Shown here: positions 26,075 to 35,900 of the stretch, one piece after another
How the letters are laid out: each line of letters begins with the position of its first letter
How positions within the stretch are numbered: position 1 is the first letter of the stretch
Assembly: GCF_000154845.1 (NCBI RefSeq)
Contig: NZ_DS981465.1
Location: forward strand, 1 to 59,233
Origin: Phocaeicola coprocola DSM 17136
GTDB lineage: Bacteria; Bacteroidota; Bacteroidia; Bacteroidales; Bacteroidaceae
Direction of reading: 5' to 3'
Length of the DNA: 59,233 nucleotides
The notes under the pieces: model-generated
Database searches by the model: none
Seen by the model: only the letters and a program-made list of their open reading frames with translations
Told to the model about the DNA's origin: nothing
Program-made: the position numbers and the translations under genes

Positions 26075-26544
26075 GGCTGTATCATGGGACGAATAAGGAG
26101 TTTCTGGAAATTGATTTGCTGAAGTCTAAACCTAATAAGGATTTTGGGAGAGGTTTTTATCTTTCAGCAGATTACAATCAGGCTTTAAATATGGCGCATG
26201 TGAAAATGGAACAGCTGGAATCCGGAAGCCCTGTTGTGTTGGAATATGAAATAAGCGAAGATGCATGGGACAGTTTGCGCGTATTAAGGTTTGAAAATTA
26301 CTCTGAAGAATGGGCTGAATTTATACTTTTAAACCGTAATAATCCGTCTGATCAGCCTGTTCATGATTATGATGTGGTAATAGGACCTATTGCTGACGAT
26401 AGAGTGGGAGTACAGTTATGGAAGTATGAAAATCATTCAATTGATTTGCCTACACTTGTCCGTAATTTGCAATATATGAAAGGAGTAACAATACAATATT
26501 TTTTCGGTACGGAACGTGCTATAAAATACTTGAAGCGAATATGA
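26071..26544 (+). CDS. DUF3990 protein, ADP-ribosyltransferase-like
   Basis: A 157-residue protein starting MRLYHGTNKEF. Y-H-G-T with H5, then DFGRGFYLS with Y30, and a late Q-Y-F-F-G-T near residue 144 resemble the H-Y-(E/Q) triad of ADP-ribosyltransferase folds. The segment DVVIGPIADDR is characteristic of DUF3990. It may modify a protein or nucleic acid with NAD+, but no target can be named. The start at 26071 overlaps the upstream gene and its stop overlaps the downstream gene, four bases each, so all three are translationally coupled. This is what a toxin-antitoxin or defence cassette would look like. Confidence 0.7.
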   Translation: MRLYHGTNKEFLEIDLLKSKPNKDFGRGFYLSADYNQALNMAHVKMEQLESGSPVVLEYEISEDAWDSLRVLRFENYSEEWAEFILLNRNNPSDQPVHDYDVVIGPIADDRVGVQLWKYENHSIDLPTLVRNLQYMKGVTIQYFFGTERAIKYLKRI

Positions 26545-26762
26545 ATGAGAAAAAGGAAATGATGGCAGATATGGTAAAGAACCTTGCACTGTTACTGATG
26601 GAGAAGAACAGGAAATTAACAATGGAACAGGCGCTTTCATTTGTTTTTAACTCGGATACGTATCAGAAAGTAATGAATGAGGAGGCTGCATTTTATTATC
26701 AGAGTCCTAAGTATGTTTTTGCTTTTTTGGAAGAAGAACTGTTAACAGGAAAGGTCGGATAA
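26541..26762 (+). CDS. Small helical protein, third gene of the DUF3990 operon
   Basis: A 73-residue protein coupled to the DUF3990 gene by an ATGA overlap. It is predicted helical and charged, with the segment SDTYQKVMNEEAAFYYQSPKY followed by V-F-A-F-L-E-E-E-L. I recall similar small proteins beside DUF3990 genes but cannot name a family with certainty. It could be a second partner or antitoxin. No signal peptide or membrane segment is present. Confidence 0.6.
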   Translation: MNEKKEMMADMVKNLALLLMEKNRKLTMEQALSFVFNSDTYQKVMNEEAAFYYQSPKYVFAFLEEELLTGKVG

Positions 26763-26786
26763 GGATTTTATTTTAACTGACACGGG

Positions 26787-26855
26787 GTGTATGCTGCATC
26801 GGAAACTTAACGGCGGAGGCCTGGACGCTTTTTCAGAATCGGATGAGGAAAAAAT
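26787..26855 (+). repeat. 69-bp imperfect direct repeat, right copy
   Basis: About 90 percent identical to 25735-25803. It is preceded by CACGGGGTGT, which also occurs at 25676-25685 before the terminator stem. This copy therefore looks like the left copy with the terminator hairpin removed. Confidence 0.9.
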
Positions 26856-26890
26856 AGATTGAAAGAAACTTTCTGAGGATGATTGACTGT

Positions 26891-26983
26891 TAAAAGCAAG
26901 AAGTCCCAGTCGTAATGACTGAGACTTCTCTAATTCCTTTTTATAGTGCAGATGCGACGACTAAGCTCGCACGGGCACTTTCG
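26891..26983 (-). ncRNA. Candidate small RNA of about 93 nt
   Basis: A transcript from the promoter at 26989-27020 would start near 26983 and end after the hairpin at 26899-26929, which pairs AGAAGTC with GACTTCT and CAGTC with GACTG around a GTAAT loop. In the minus direction the hairpin is followed by TTGCTTTT. The 5' part can fold as GTGC/GCAC enclosing TGCGA/TCGCA. There is no open frame of useful length. The identity of the RNA is unknown. Confidence 0.5.
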
Positions 26984-26988
26984 TATTG

Positions 26989-27020
26989 CAAAGGTAAGCA
27001 TTATTTTTTATTCCGCCAAA
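26989..27020 (-). promoter_or_regulatory. Consensus promoter of the small RNA candidate
   Basis: On the minus strand TTTG (27017-27020) and TACCTTTG (26989-26996) are separated by exactly 20 bases, matching the Bacteroides TTTG-N19-21-TAnnTTTG promoter. No protein gene lies downstream on this strand. Confidence 0.65.
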
Positions 27021-27138
27021 CAGTAGGGCTGTTCAACATTCGAGTTTAGAAGTCTGTGCCACAACTTTTTTAGCTTCATCTGCGCTTTGATTTTATCTGC
27101 CGGCAATATGCTGTGCCGTACAAAGACATAGCCAGGTA

Positions 27139-27182
27139 TTCACGCCCCGTTTTTTGTGTGTATGCTGCATCGGAAACTTAAC
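27139..27182 (+). repeat. 44-bp direct repeat, copy 2
   Basis: Matches 25716-25759 with one mismatch. Beyond GGAAACTTAAC the sequences diverge (CGTTTTGAAAC here), so this copy probably preserves the original right flank of the insertion site. Confidence 0.9.
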
Positions 27183-27357
27183 CGTTTTGAAACAGGATTG
27201 CCACATGCGCGTTTCTGTTTTGAAATACGCTGCCTTTAATTTTGCGCAATGAAAATTAAGGATTTTTGATTGCTTGAAAAACGCTGGTTGTCATGTAGAT
27301 AGCTGGTAATGAAAAGGTAAGGAACAGGTTGGGAAAATTTACAATTTAAAAATAAAA

Positions 27358-28972
27358 TGAAAAAATTTGCAGCGTATTTACTTTGCTTTTTGCTGATTGC
27401 TGTCTTGCCGCTGATGGCGTGCAGCAACGATGGAATGACGGAAGCTGTGGCAGGCAGCTTTGATGTACAGTTTGAATGCCCTTCGCTGATAGAAGTGGCA
27501 AGGGAGGGGAATATACGTTCCAGGTGACCGGGAGTAACAAGCCGGCGGAATCGGATGTGATTATTCTGGAATCGACAGGGGGAATCTCGTATACGTGTGT
27601 GCTGGTGAGTGTTTCGGAAAACAGTTTTACCATAAAGCTTGCCGACGGATGCGAAAGCGGTACGTACCGGGTGTTCGTCAAGCGTGGTGACCGCAAGAAA
27701 CAGATTGGTACTACCTATATTAATATTGTAGAGGGAATTGATTTCACACCGGATGCCGGAACGACGGTGTACGGGGTGGTATCGACAGCCGACGGTCCGG
27801 TGCAGGGTGTTGTGGTATCGGACGGTGTAGAGGTGAGCGTGACCGACGAACGGGGTATCTACCAGCTTCAGTCGGAAAAGAAATGGGGGTATGTGTTTAT
27901 CTCCGTTCCTTCGGGATATGAAGTTCCTGCCGAGGAAGTCTTGCCTCGGTTCTACCAGATGATGAAGGGGGATGCCGCTACAACGGAGCGTGTGGACTTC
28001 TCGCTGACTGAGGTGGAAGGACAGGATAGCTATAAGGTGTTTATGCTGGGCGATATGCATCTGGCCAACCGCACGGGCGACCTGGGACAGTTTATGGACT
28101 TTACCGAGGATCTGAACAGCTACCGTGCCTTGCATCAGCACGAAAAGATGTATGCCATTACGCTGGGCGACATGACCTGGGACCTGTACTGGTATTCGAA
28201 CAGTTATGCGCTGCCTGAGTACCTGAATACCATCAACAATCAGGTGAAGGGACTTCAGATTTTCCATACTATCGGAAATCATGACTACGACTACAAGGCT
28301 ACGAGCGATGAGGAGGCGGGAAGCCGTTTCATGGATTATATCGCTCCGACATATTATTCGTTCAACATCGGAAAGGTGCACTACGTGGTGCTGGATGACA
28401 TCGATTGCAGCAACTACGACGGCACTACCTCGCGCGACTACGAGAAGCGTGTGTCGGCCGAACAGCTGAGCTGGCTGTCGAAGGATCTGGCATATGTCGA
28501 CAAGTCGACACCGCTGGTAGTGGTGATGCACGCACAGCTGTTCTACCCGTCGCAGACGGAAGGTTTCAAGATAGACCATGACGTGCTGAACACTACGCAG
28601 CTGCTGGACGTGCTGGACGGCTACAAGGTGCATTTCGTGACCGGACATACGCACCTGAGTTTCAACGTGACTCCGGAGGATGACGTAACGGGCGGACGCG
28701 AGGTGTACGAACATAACGCGGGTGCGATATGCGCTTCGTGGTGGTGGTCGGGCTACCTTACTCCGGGTGTGCACATCAGTCCCGACGGAACACCGGGCGG
28801 ATACTCGGTATGGGATGTGAACGGAACGGACATCGAATGGATATACAAGGCTACGGGATGGACGGAGGATTACCAGTTCCGCAGCTACGACCTGAACAAT
28901 GTGCATTTCTCGATGGCGGATGTGCCGCAGATGCCGGCCGGTGTACCGACAAGCTACTTAATGTTTTACTAA
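27358..28972 (+). pseudogene. Frameshifted metallophosphoesterase lipoprotein
   Basis: The start at 27358 gives a lipoprotein signal peptide (LLIAVLPLMACSND) and about 46 residues in register, then runs out of frame and stops near 27525. The rest continues in another frame from about 27500 as GGEYTFQVTGSNKPAESD and onward. A single-base loss in the GCAAGGGAGGGG stretch near 27500 explains it. The downstream 490 residues retain the calcineurin-like phosphoesterase set: GDMHL, GDMTWD, G-N-H-D, V-V-M-H-A and T-G-H-T-H. The C-terminal domain is beta-rich. It is either a real inactivation or a sequencing error; decay of the next gene favours real decay. Confidence 0.75.
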
Positions 28973-28982
28973 ATATTTATTT

Positions 28983-31352
28983 ATGAAAGTTTTCAATTCG
29001 TATGTTTTTTTGCTGTTGCTGTTGCTGACGGGCAGTGTTTCTACGCTGTCGGCGCAGAACAGTATCGGGTAAGGTACTGGATGCCTTGCAGGAACCGCTT
29101 ATCGGGGTGTCTATCGTCATCGATGGAACTACTCAGGGAAGCATTACTGATGTAGACGGAGCCTTCGAGCTTCAGATACCTGCCGGCGGGGCTACTCTGA
29201 ATTTCTCTTATGTGGGTTATCTTACCGAAAAGGTGAAGGTGAAACCGGGACAGAAAAATATTGTGGTATATATGCAGGAAGATGCCATCATGCTGGATGA
29301 GGCGGTGGTTATCGGTTACGGTACGCAGAAGAAGGTGAACCTGACGGGAGCCGTGGCTACGGTGGGCAGCGAGAAGCTGGAGAACCGTGCGACGCAGTCG
29401 CTGGCAAACATGCTGCAAGGTTCGGTAGCCGGTCTGAATGTCACTACCTCGTCGGGTGTGCCGGGCAGCTCGCCCAGCATCAACGTGCGTGGTACGACTT
29501 CTATCAACAGTGCCGGTCCGCTGGTGCTGATAGACGGTGCGGTGGGTGAACTGGACCGTGTGAACCCGAACGACGTGGAGTCTATCTCGGTCATCAAGGA
29601 TGCGTCGGCTGCGGCAGTATACGGTGCGCGTGCGGCATTCGGTGTGATTCTGATCACAACCAAGTCGGGCTCGGCACAGGACGGAAAGGCTACCGTGCGT
29701 TACAGCGGCCGTCTGGGATGGCAGGCTCCTACCACGACTACCGATTACGAAACAACCGGTTACTGGTCGGTGTATACGGTGAATACCTTCTGGCGTGCGA
29801 AGAACGGTACGAACTACGTGGACTATACCGACTACGACATGCAGCAGCTGCTGGCCCGTGTGAACGACAAGACGGAGAACCCCGACCGCCCGTGGGTAGT
29901 GGAAGATACAAGAAACGGTCGCCGTCAGTGGGTGTACTACGGCAACTACGACTGGTGGCACATGATGTACAACGACCGTCGTCCTACCCAGCAGCACAGC
30001 ATCTCGCTGAGCGGGGGTACGAAGGATGTGAAATACCTGGTGAGCGGGGCATACGATTATCAGAAAGGTATCCTGAACATGAATCCGGATATCTACCGCA
30101 AGTATAACCTGCGTTCGAAGATTGACTTTACCATCAACCGCTATGCTACGCTGAGCAACAATACTTCGTTCTATGGCTCGCAGTATACTTTCCAGGGTAA
30201 CGGAAGCATCGACGATACCATCGGTTACAGCGGACGTCACGCGCTGGCATGCTTCCCGATGAAGAACCCCGACGGCTCATGGCTGTACGGTACTCCTTAC
30301 CTGAACTATAAGGTGGGCAACGGACGTCATATCATGCCGGGTGAGGGATCGCACCGCAACGTGAACCGCACGAACGACTTCTCGAATACTACACGACTGG
30401 TCATCACACCGATCAAACAGCTGAGTCTGACGGGTGACTTTACCTACCGTCTGTACCAGACACGCAATACACACCGTTCGAACAACCTGTTCTACCGCGA
30501 ATATCCGGACGGACCGCTGCTGTCGTATGCTACCGGAGCCGGTCTGAACAAGCTGAGTGAATCGGTGAACACACGCAACTATTATTCGGCAAACGTTTTT
30601 GCCAACTACGAAGATACATTCGGCGAAGCACATCACGTGACGGGAGTGGTCGGTTTCAACTACGAACGCATGTATCTGAAGAATGTTTCGGCTGCGGGAC
30701 AGAACCTGACTTCTACTTCGCTGGACGACCTCGACCTGGTGGGACAGAATGCCGAGGGTGAAGTGCTGACCGAAGTGGGCGGCGGACAGAGCGAATATGC
30801 GCTGGCTGGTTTCTTCGGCCGTGTGAACTACGACTACAAGGGACGCTACCTGTTTGAGGCGAGCGGACGCTACGACGGTACATCGCGTTTTGCTGCCGGA
30901 AGCCGCTGGGGATTCTTCCCTTCGGGTTCGGTGGGATGGCGTATCTCGGAAGAACCGTTCTTCAAGCCGCTGAGCGGATATGTAGACAACCTGAAGCTGC
31001 GTGCTTCGTTCGGTAGCCTGGGTAACCAGAATGTTTCTTCTTACTATACATACATGCGTCTGATTTCGGTAAGCGACTTTGCCGGTTTCACGTTCGGCGA
31101 GGGCAGCTCGATGGCGAAATATGCTACACTGGGTGCGCCGGTGGCATCGGACCTGACTTGGGAAACCAGCCAGCAGTGGGACTTCGGTTTCGACCTGACC
31201 ATGCTGAAGAACCGCCTGAACATTACCGTAGACGGATATGTGCGCAACACACTGAACATGCTGACCGACGGTGTGGAACTGCCGCTACTTCGGGCAGCAG
31301 TGTCTATCGCCGCTGGTTTATCGACAATATCAAACTGAGCCGCGCCAACTGA
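28983..31352 (+). pseudogene. Decayed SusC-type TonB-linked receptor, frameshifted and 3'-deleted
   Basis: A signal peptide begins at 28983 (VFLLLLLLTGSVSTLSAQ) and stops out of frame at 29070. The receptor then continues in the next frame from about 29062 with VSGKVLDALQEPLIGVSI, the carboxypeptidase-like domain, ALDEAVVIGYGTQKK-type linker and the plug and barrel. The barrel ends early: after NMLTDGVELP near 31282 the sequence jumps, in another frame, to ATSGSSVYRRWFIDNIKLSRAN and a stop. That tail looks like the end of a carbohydrate-binding protein, not a SusC C-terminus. A deletion therefore removed the rest of susC, any susD and most of a further gene. Confidence 0.75.
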
Positions 31353-31374
31353 CAGGTGCGGTAGCAGAGAGGTT

Positions 31375-31448
31375 CCACAGGCTGTACAGCATTTACGCAG
31401 ACGGTTTTCCACCGGCAGGCGTCGAGCTGTACGGCCTGTGGTTTTTTT
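31375..31448 (+). terminator. Rho-independent terminator after the decayed locus
   Basis: CCACAGGCTGTACAGC pairs with GCTGTACGGCCTGTGG (31426-31441) and is followed by seven T. It closes the remnant locus before the HU-like/amidase operon. Confidence 0.75.
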
Positions 31449-31513
31449 ATTTTTATCGTAACAATGCAATCCTGTAGGCGGACGGTGACGGACACTGCCC
31501 GGAACTGGCTATG

Positions 31514-31521
31514 TATCTTTG
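31514..31521 (+). promoter_or_regulatory. -7 promoter box of the HU-like/amidase operon
   Basis: TATCTTTG matches TAnnTTTG and lies 69 bases before the HU-like start. No clear -33 TTTG. Confidence 0.5.
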
Positions 31522-31589
31522 TGATACAGAAAAGAGATTGAAAGCTTTCAACAGGTATTCGTTTTAATCATTTAAAAAGTAAAAAGATT

Positions 31590-32000
31590 ATGGAAAGAGC
31601 AGTGACTTATTCGGTAGTAGCAAGAAAGAAACCTAATGATCTGGAAGGTAGTGCCAAATATTATGCCCTGGCACAGGCACGCGGCGAGATGGGAATCCGT
31701 GAAATGGCGGACCGTATTCAGCAGATGTGTACGGTGACACGTGCCGATACGATGGCGGTGCTGATTTCGCTGGGTACGGTGATGCGTGACGGTCTGTGTG
31801 CCGGAGAAATCGTGCGTCTGGGCGACCTGGGTTCGTTTCAGATCGGTCTGAACGGTGAGGGTAGTGTCACGGAGGAAGAATATCACACCGGACTGATAAA
31901 GAAGGCGCATATCAACTTCCGTCCGGGAGCCGATTTGTCGGACATTCTGAATTCGCTGAGCTACGAACGTGTGCCGGTAAAGCCTAAAAAAGAGGAGTAA
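31590..32000 (+). CDS. HU-like DNA-binding protein, second copy
   Basis: A 136-residue paralogue of the protein at 20068-20514. Both share an AVTYSVV start, a Y-x-A-x-A-Q-A-R-G-E stretch, CTVTRADT and GEIVRLG(D/E)LGS, and end with a basic tail. Promoter box at 31514 and terminator at 31375 make it the first gene of its own operon with the small protein and amidase that follow. The codon usage is less GC-rich than that of the first copy. DNA-binding is expected from the family; the biological role of this Bacteroidales group is not known. Confidence 0.87.
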   Translation: MERAVTYSVVARKKPNDLEGSAKYYALAQARGEMGIREMADRIQQMCTVTRADTMAVLISLGTVMRDGLCAGEIVRLGDLGSFQIGLNGEGSVTEEEYHTGLIKKAHINFRPGADLSDILNSLSYERVPVKPKKEE

Positions 32001-32055
32001 GACTCCGGAAGGGAGATGCGGACAGATGTGAAATATAAAAAACAAGGAGGAATGT

Positions 32056-32151
32056 ATGACTGGAAAGGTAAAATGGATTCTGATCAGGATAATCAAGTGT
32101 CTGTATTGCATACTGACCGGAAAGAAAGGAGGGTGTGATGAGAAAGATTGA
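32056..32151 (+). CDS. Smalltalk-like 31-residue protein
   Basis: A short frame, MTGKVKWILIRIIKCLYCIL and 11 further residues, preceded by AGGAGGA six bases before the ATG. A basic start followed by a K-W-I-L and hydrophobic helix resembles the tiny smalltalk proteins that lie between HU-like and amidase genes in Bacteroides, which is exactly its position here. Its end overlaps the amidase start. The C-terminal part differs from what I remember of the family, so it may be divergent. Confidence 0.5.
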   Translation: MTGKVKWILIRIIKCLYCILTGKKGGCDEKD

Positions 32152-32578
32152 CATGATTGTCATTCATTGTTCGGCAACGAGAGCGGATGTTCCGCTCTCG
32201 CCCCGTCAATTGGAGGAAATGCACCGGCAGCGCGGGTTCGACGGATGCGGGTATCATTATTATGTAAGGCGCGACGGAGAAATATGTACGATGCGTCCGG
32301 TAGACCGTCCCGGAGCGCACGCCAAAGGATATAACCGGCACAGTATCGGTGTGTGCTACGAAGGAGGACTGGACGAGCAGGGACGTCCTGCCGACACACG
32401 TACGGAACTTCAGAAGCGTTCGCTCAGGGTGCTGGTGAGAGTGCTTGCCATGGACTTCCAGACACGCCGGATAGTAGGACATCGCGACCTGAGTCCGGAC
32501 CTGGACGGTGACGGTGTGATAGAACCGGAAGAGTGGACAAAGGTGTGTCCCTGCTTTGATGTTGGGACGGAATTATAA
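32138..32578 (+). CDS. N-acetylmuramoyl-L-alanine amidase (Amidase_2, T7-lysozyme type)
   Basis: A 146-residue zinc amidase without a signal peptide, like phage T7 lysozyme. Zinc ligands and catalytic surroundings are visible in IDMIVIHCSATRAD (His near residue 10), YHYYVRRDG, PGAHAKGYNRHSIGVCYEGG (His near 67) and VGHRDLSPDLDGDG. The ATG at 32138 is used because GGAGGGTG precedes it; a GTG three bases earlier is also in frame. It should cleave the amide between MurNAc and L-Ala. Lacking a secretion signal, it may act on internalised or released wall material or be co-opted from a phage. It closes the HU-like/smalltalk-like operon. Confidence 0.88.
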   Translation: MRKIDMIVIHCSATRADVPLSPRQLEEMHRQRGFDGCGYHYYVRRDGEICTMRPVDRPGAHAKGYNRHSIGVCYEGGLDEQGRPADTRTELQKRSLRVLVRVLAMDFQTRRIVGHRDLSPDLDGDGVIEPEEWTKVCPCFDVGTEL

Positions 32579-32711
32579 GAAAATTTATGTACAGTGTTAT
32601 AATGATATGTTTTTATGTTAAAAAGCTGTCAAAATGTAATATGTAAAATAAATATGTGCATTATTAAATTTTAACACTTATATAAATCTTTGGTTTATAG
32701 TAATTTGTATT

Positions 32712-32742
32712 AAGGGACTCTTTTGAGGAGTCCCTTATTTTT
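32712..32742 (+). terminator. Rho-independent terminator
   Basis: AAGGGACTC and GAGTCCCTT form a perfect nine-base-pair stem around a seven-base loop, followed by ATTTTTT. It ends the HU-like/amidase operon. Confidence 0.85.
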
Positions 32743-32918
32743 TAAATATTTGTTATTGTTTGTTTTTATATGGTTTTATCCATAAATTCTCGAAAAGGGT
32801 ATAAAAGTGTTCAATGTGTTAGCAGGATATTGGTGTTTATGGTAAAAAATAAAGCTAAAACTGTCTATTTGATAATTTATAGAATATGCAAGAATATTTA
32901 TGTATTTTGCTTTAATTT

Positions 32919-32950
32919 TTTGTTTTTTAATGAAATGATATGTATATTTG
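32919..32950 (+). promoter_or_regulatory. Consensus promoter of the SusC/SusD operon
   Basis: TTTG (32919-32922), 20 bases, then TATATTTG (32943-32950) is a full match to the Bacteroides promoter consensus. Transcription should begin about 20 bases before the SusC start codon. Confidence 0.75.
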
Positions 32951-32977
32951 CGTCCGTTATTAAAATTTTATTAGAAT

Positions 32978-35900
32978 ATGAAAAAGCGAATTACACTTTT
33001 TTGTGCCTTTTTGTTAATAGGCATAAGTCTGGCGATAGCTCAGGCTGTACAAGTGACAGGTGTCGTGATGTCTGCGGAGGATGACATGCCTGTCGTGGGA
33101 GCTTCTATTTTGGTTAAGGGAACTTCTAATGGTACAATTACGGATATCGACGGAAAGTTTATACTGAAAGTTAACAAGGGGGATAAGCTTGAAATCAGCT
33201 ATATCGGTATGAAATCGCAGACAGTAGCTGCCAAAAATAATATGAAGGTGGTGCTGGAATCGGATACAGAGGTACTGGATGAAGTCGTAGTTACCGGTAT
33301 GCAGCGTATGGACAAGCGATTATTTACAGGTGCGTCAACAAAAATATCTGCCGAAGACTCTAAACTTGACGGTGTGCCGGAAATCAGCCGTGCCCTGGAA
33401 GGACGTGCGGCCGGTGTATCGGTTCAGAACGTATCAGGTACTTTCGGTACAGCTCCGAAAATCCGTGTACGTGGTGCCACATCTATCTACGGTAGCTCTA
33501 AACCGTTGTGGGTAGTAGATGGTGTCATCATGGAGGATGTAACGGAAGTAGGCGCTGACGATTTGTCTTCGGGTGATGCCGTTACACTGATCAGTTCGGC
33601 TATCTCTGGTTTGAATGCTGACGATATCGAAAACTTCCAGATCCTGAAGGATGGTTCGGCTACTTCTATCTATGGTGCTCGTGCCATGGCAGGTGTGATT
33701 GTCGTTACTACCAAGAAAGGTAAGGCAGGTTCTAACAAGATCAGCTATACAGGTGAATTCACCATGCGTATGAAACCGAACTACCGTAACTTCAACATCA
33801 TGAACTCTCAGGAGCAGATGGACGTATACAAGACACTGGAAAGCAACGGTTACCTGACATTTGCCGATGTATACCGTGCTTCTAACAGTGGTGTATATGG
33901 TAAGATGTATCATTTGATCAACAGTTACGACGCAAACACAGGATTTGGCATGCCAAACACTCCGGAAGCAAGAAATGCTTATCTGCGTGAGGCTGAATAC
34001 AGAAATACAGACTGGTTTGATGTTTTGTTCAACAACAGCATTTCGCAGAACCATGCAATCAGTATGACAAGTGGTACTGAAAAGGCTTCGTACTATACTT
34101 CACTGAGTGTGATGAACGACCCGGGATGGACCAAACAGAGCAAGGTACAGCGTTACACTGCCAACCTGAACGCTTTGTATAACATTACCAAGAAAATTTC
34201 ATTGAACCTGATCGGTAACGCTTCTTACCGTAAACAGCGTGCACCGGGTTCGTTAAGCTCGAATCTGGACCCTATAAGTGGTGAAGTAAAACGTGACTTC
34301 GATATCAACCCGTATTCTTACGCGCTGAATACTTCACGTGCACTCGACCCGAATGAATACTACGTACGTAACTATGCGCCGTTCAATATCTTGCATGAAC
34401 TGGACAATAACTATATGGACCTGGATGTAGTAGATATGAAATTCCAGGGTGAGTTTAAATACAAACCTATCAATAAGGTAGAACTGAGTGTGCTGGGCGC
34501 TTACAAGTATTCTACTACTACTCAGGCTCACAAGATTACTGACTATTCTAATCAGGCATGGGCTTACCGTGCAATGGATGATGCTACTATCCGTGACGCT
34601 AACCCGTGGTTGTATACTGACCCGGATGTATCGAACGCATTGCCGGTATCGGTTCTTCCGGTGGGAGGTTTCTACCGTGAAACTAAATATGGCATGAACA
34701 GCTACGACTTCCGTGCTACTGCCAGCTACAATGATGTATTTAATGAAAACCATATCTTCAACTTCTTCGGTGGTATGGAGTTGAACGCTACCGACCGTAC
34801 ACAGACTTGGTTCCAGGGTGTAGGTTTGCAGTATGATATGGGTATGCTTCCTTCTTACGACTATCTGTACTTCAAACAGGGTAATGAGGAAAATGCTGCT
34901 TACTACGGTGTGTCTACAACCCGCTCTCGTGACGTGGCTTTCTTCAGTACAGCTACTTATTCATGGAAAGGTAAATATACAATAAACGGTACAGTCCGTT
35001 ATGAAGGTTCTAACAAGCTGGGTAAGAGCCGTTCGGCACGCTGGCTTCCTACATGGAACGTTTCGGGTGCATGGAACGTACACGAAGAAAGCTGGTTTGA
35101 AAACCTGAGACCGGCCTTGTCTAACCTGACTCTGAAGGCTTCTTACTCACTGACTGCCGACCGTGGTCCGGCTGAGGTTTCTAACTCACGTGTAATCGTC
35201 AACAGTTATAACTCTTACCGCCCGTTTGCCAGTGTAAGTGAATCCGGACTTCAGATTACAGAACTGGAAAACAGTGAGCTGACTTACGAAAAGAAACATG
35301 AGTTGAATGTCGGTGCTGAAATCGGTTTCCTGGATAACCGCATCAATCTGGCTATGGACTGGTACAAGCGTAACAACTACGACTTGATCGGTATCATCAA
35401 CACAATGGGTGTAGGTGGACAGATTTCAAAATATGCCAATGTTGCCAGCATGAAGTCACACGGTGTGGAATTTACATTGTCTACAAGAAACATTGTAACA
35501 CGCGACTTCAAATGGAATACCGACTTTATCTTCTCTAACGCGAAGAACGAAGTTACCGAACTGGATGCTAACTCACGTGTTATCGACCTGATTGCAGGTA
35601 CAGGTTTTGCTCTGGAAGGTTATCCGGTACGTTCACTGTTCTCTATGGACTTCCAGGGACTGAACGGACAAGGTCTCCCGACATTCATCAATGAAAAAGG
35701 TGAAGTGACTGTAAGTGACATCAACTTCCAGGAACGTAACGTTAAAGATCATCTGGTTTACGAAGGTCCGACCGATCCGACTATTACCGGTAGTTTCGGT
35801 AACGTATTTACCTACAAGAACTTTAAGTTGAATGTATTTATCACTTACTCATTCGGAAATGTAATCCGTCTGGATCCGGTATTCAGCAATGAATATACTG

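Larger units (their letters stand above)
26763..27357. other. Gene-free region with repeat copies and a small RNA candidate
   Basis: About 600 bases without a convincing protein gene. It holds the right copy of the 69-bp repeat (26787-26855), a minus-strand promoter with hairpin-ended transcript (26891-27020), and the 44-bp repeat copy at 27139-27182. The last 175 bases before the phosphoesterase are AT-rich with no clear promoter box. Confidence 0.6.
32579..32977. other. Gene-free region with terminator and promoter
   Basis: AT-rich and without a credible gene. It holds a terminator at 32712-32742 and the SusC promoter at 32919-32950. A 104-codon frame at 32770-33084 crosses the promoter and the SusC start, so it is not credible. 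Confidence 0.6.

Noticed and set aside
25677..27182. CRISPR array or integron cassette array
   Set aside because: The repeats are too few, differ in length and are separated by genes; there are no spacers, cas genes or integrase.
27236..28906. A 556-codon minus-strand frame opposite the metallophosphoesterase
   Set aside because: The plus strand carries the complete phosphoesterase motif set; the minus frame has no recognisable domain.
29041..30240. A 399-codon minus-strand frame opposite the SusC remnant
   Set aside because: Antisense to a clear SusC plug and barrel; low-complexity product without a domain.
32770..33084. A 104-codon frame overlapping the SusC start
   Set aside because: It runs across the consensus promoter and the signal peptide of the SusC gene in another frame.
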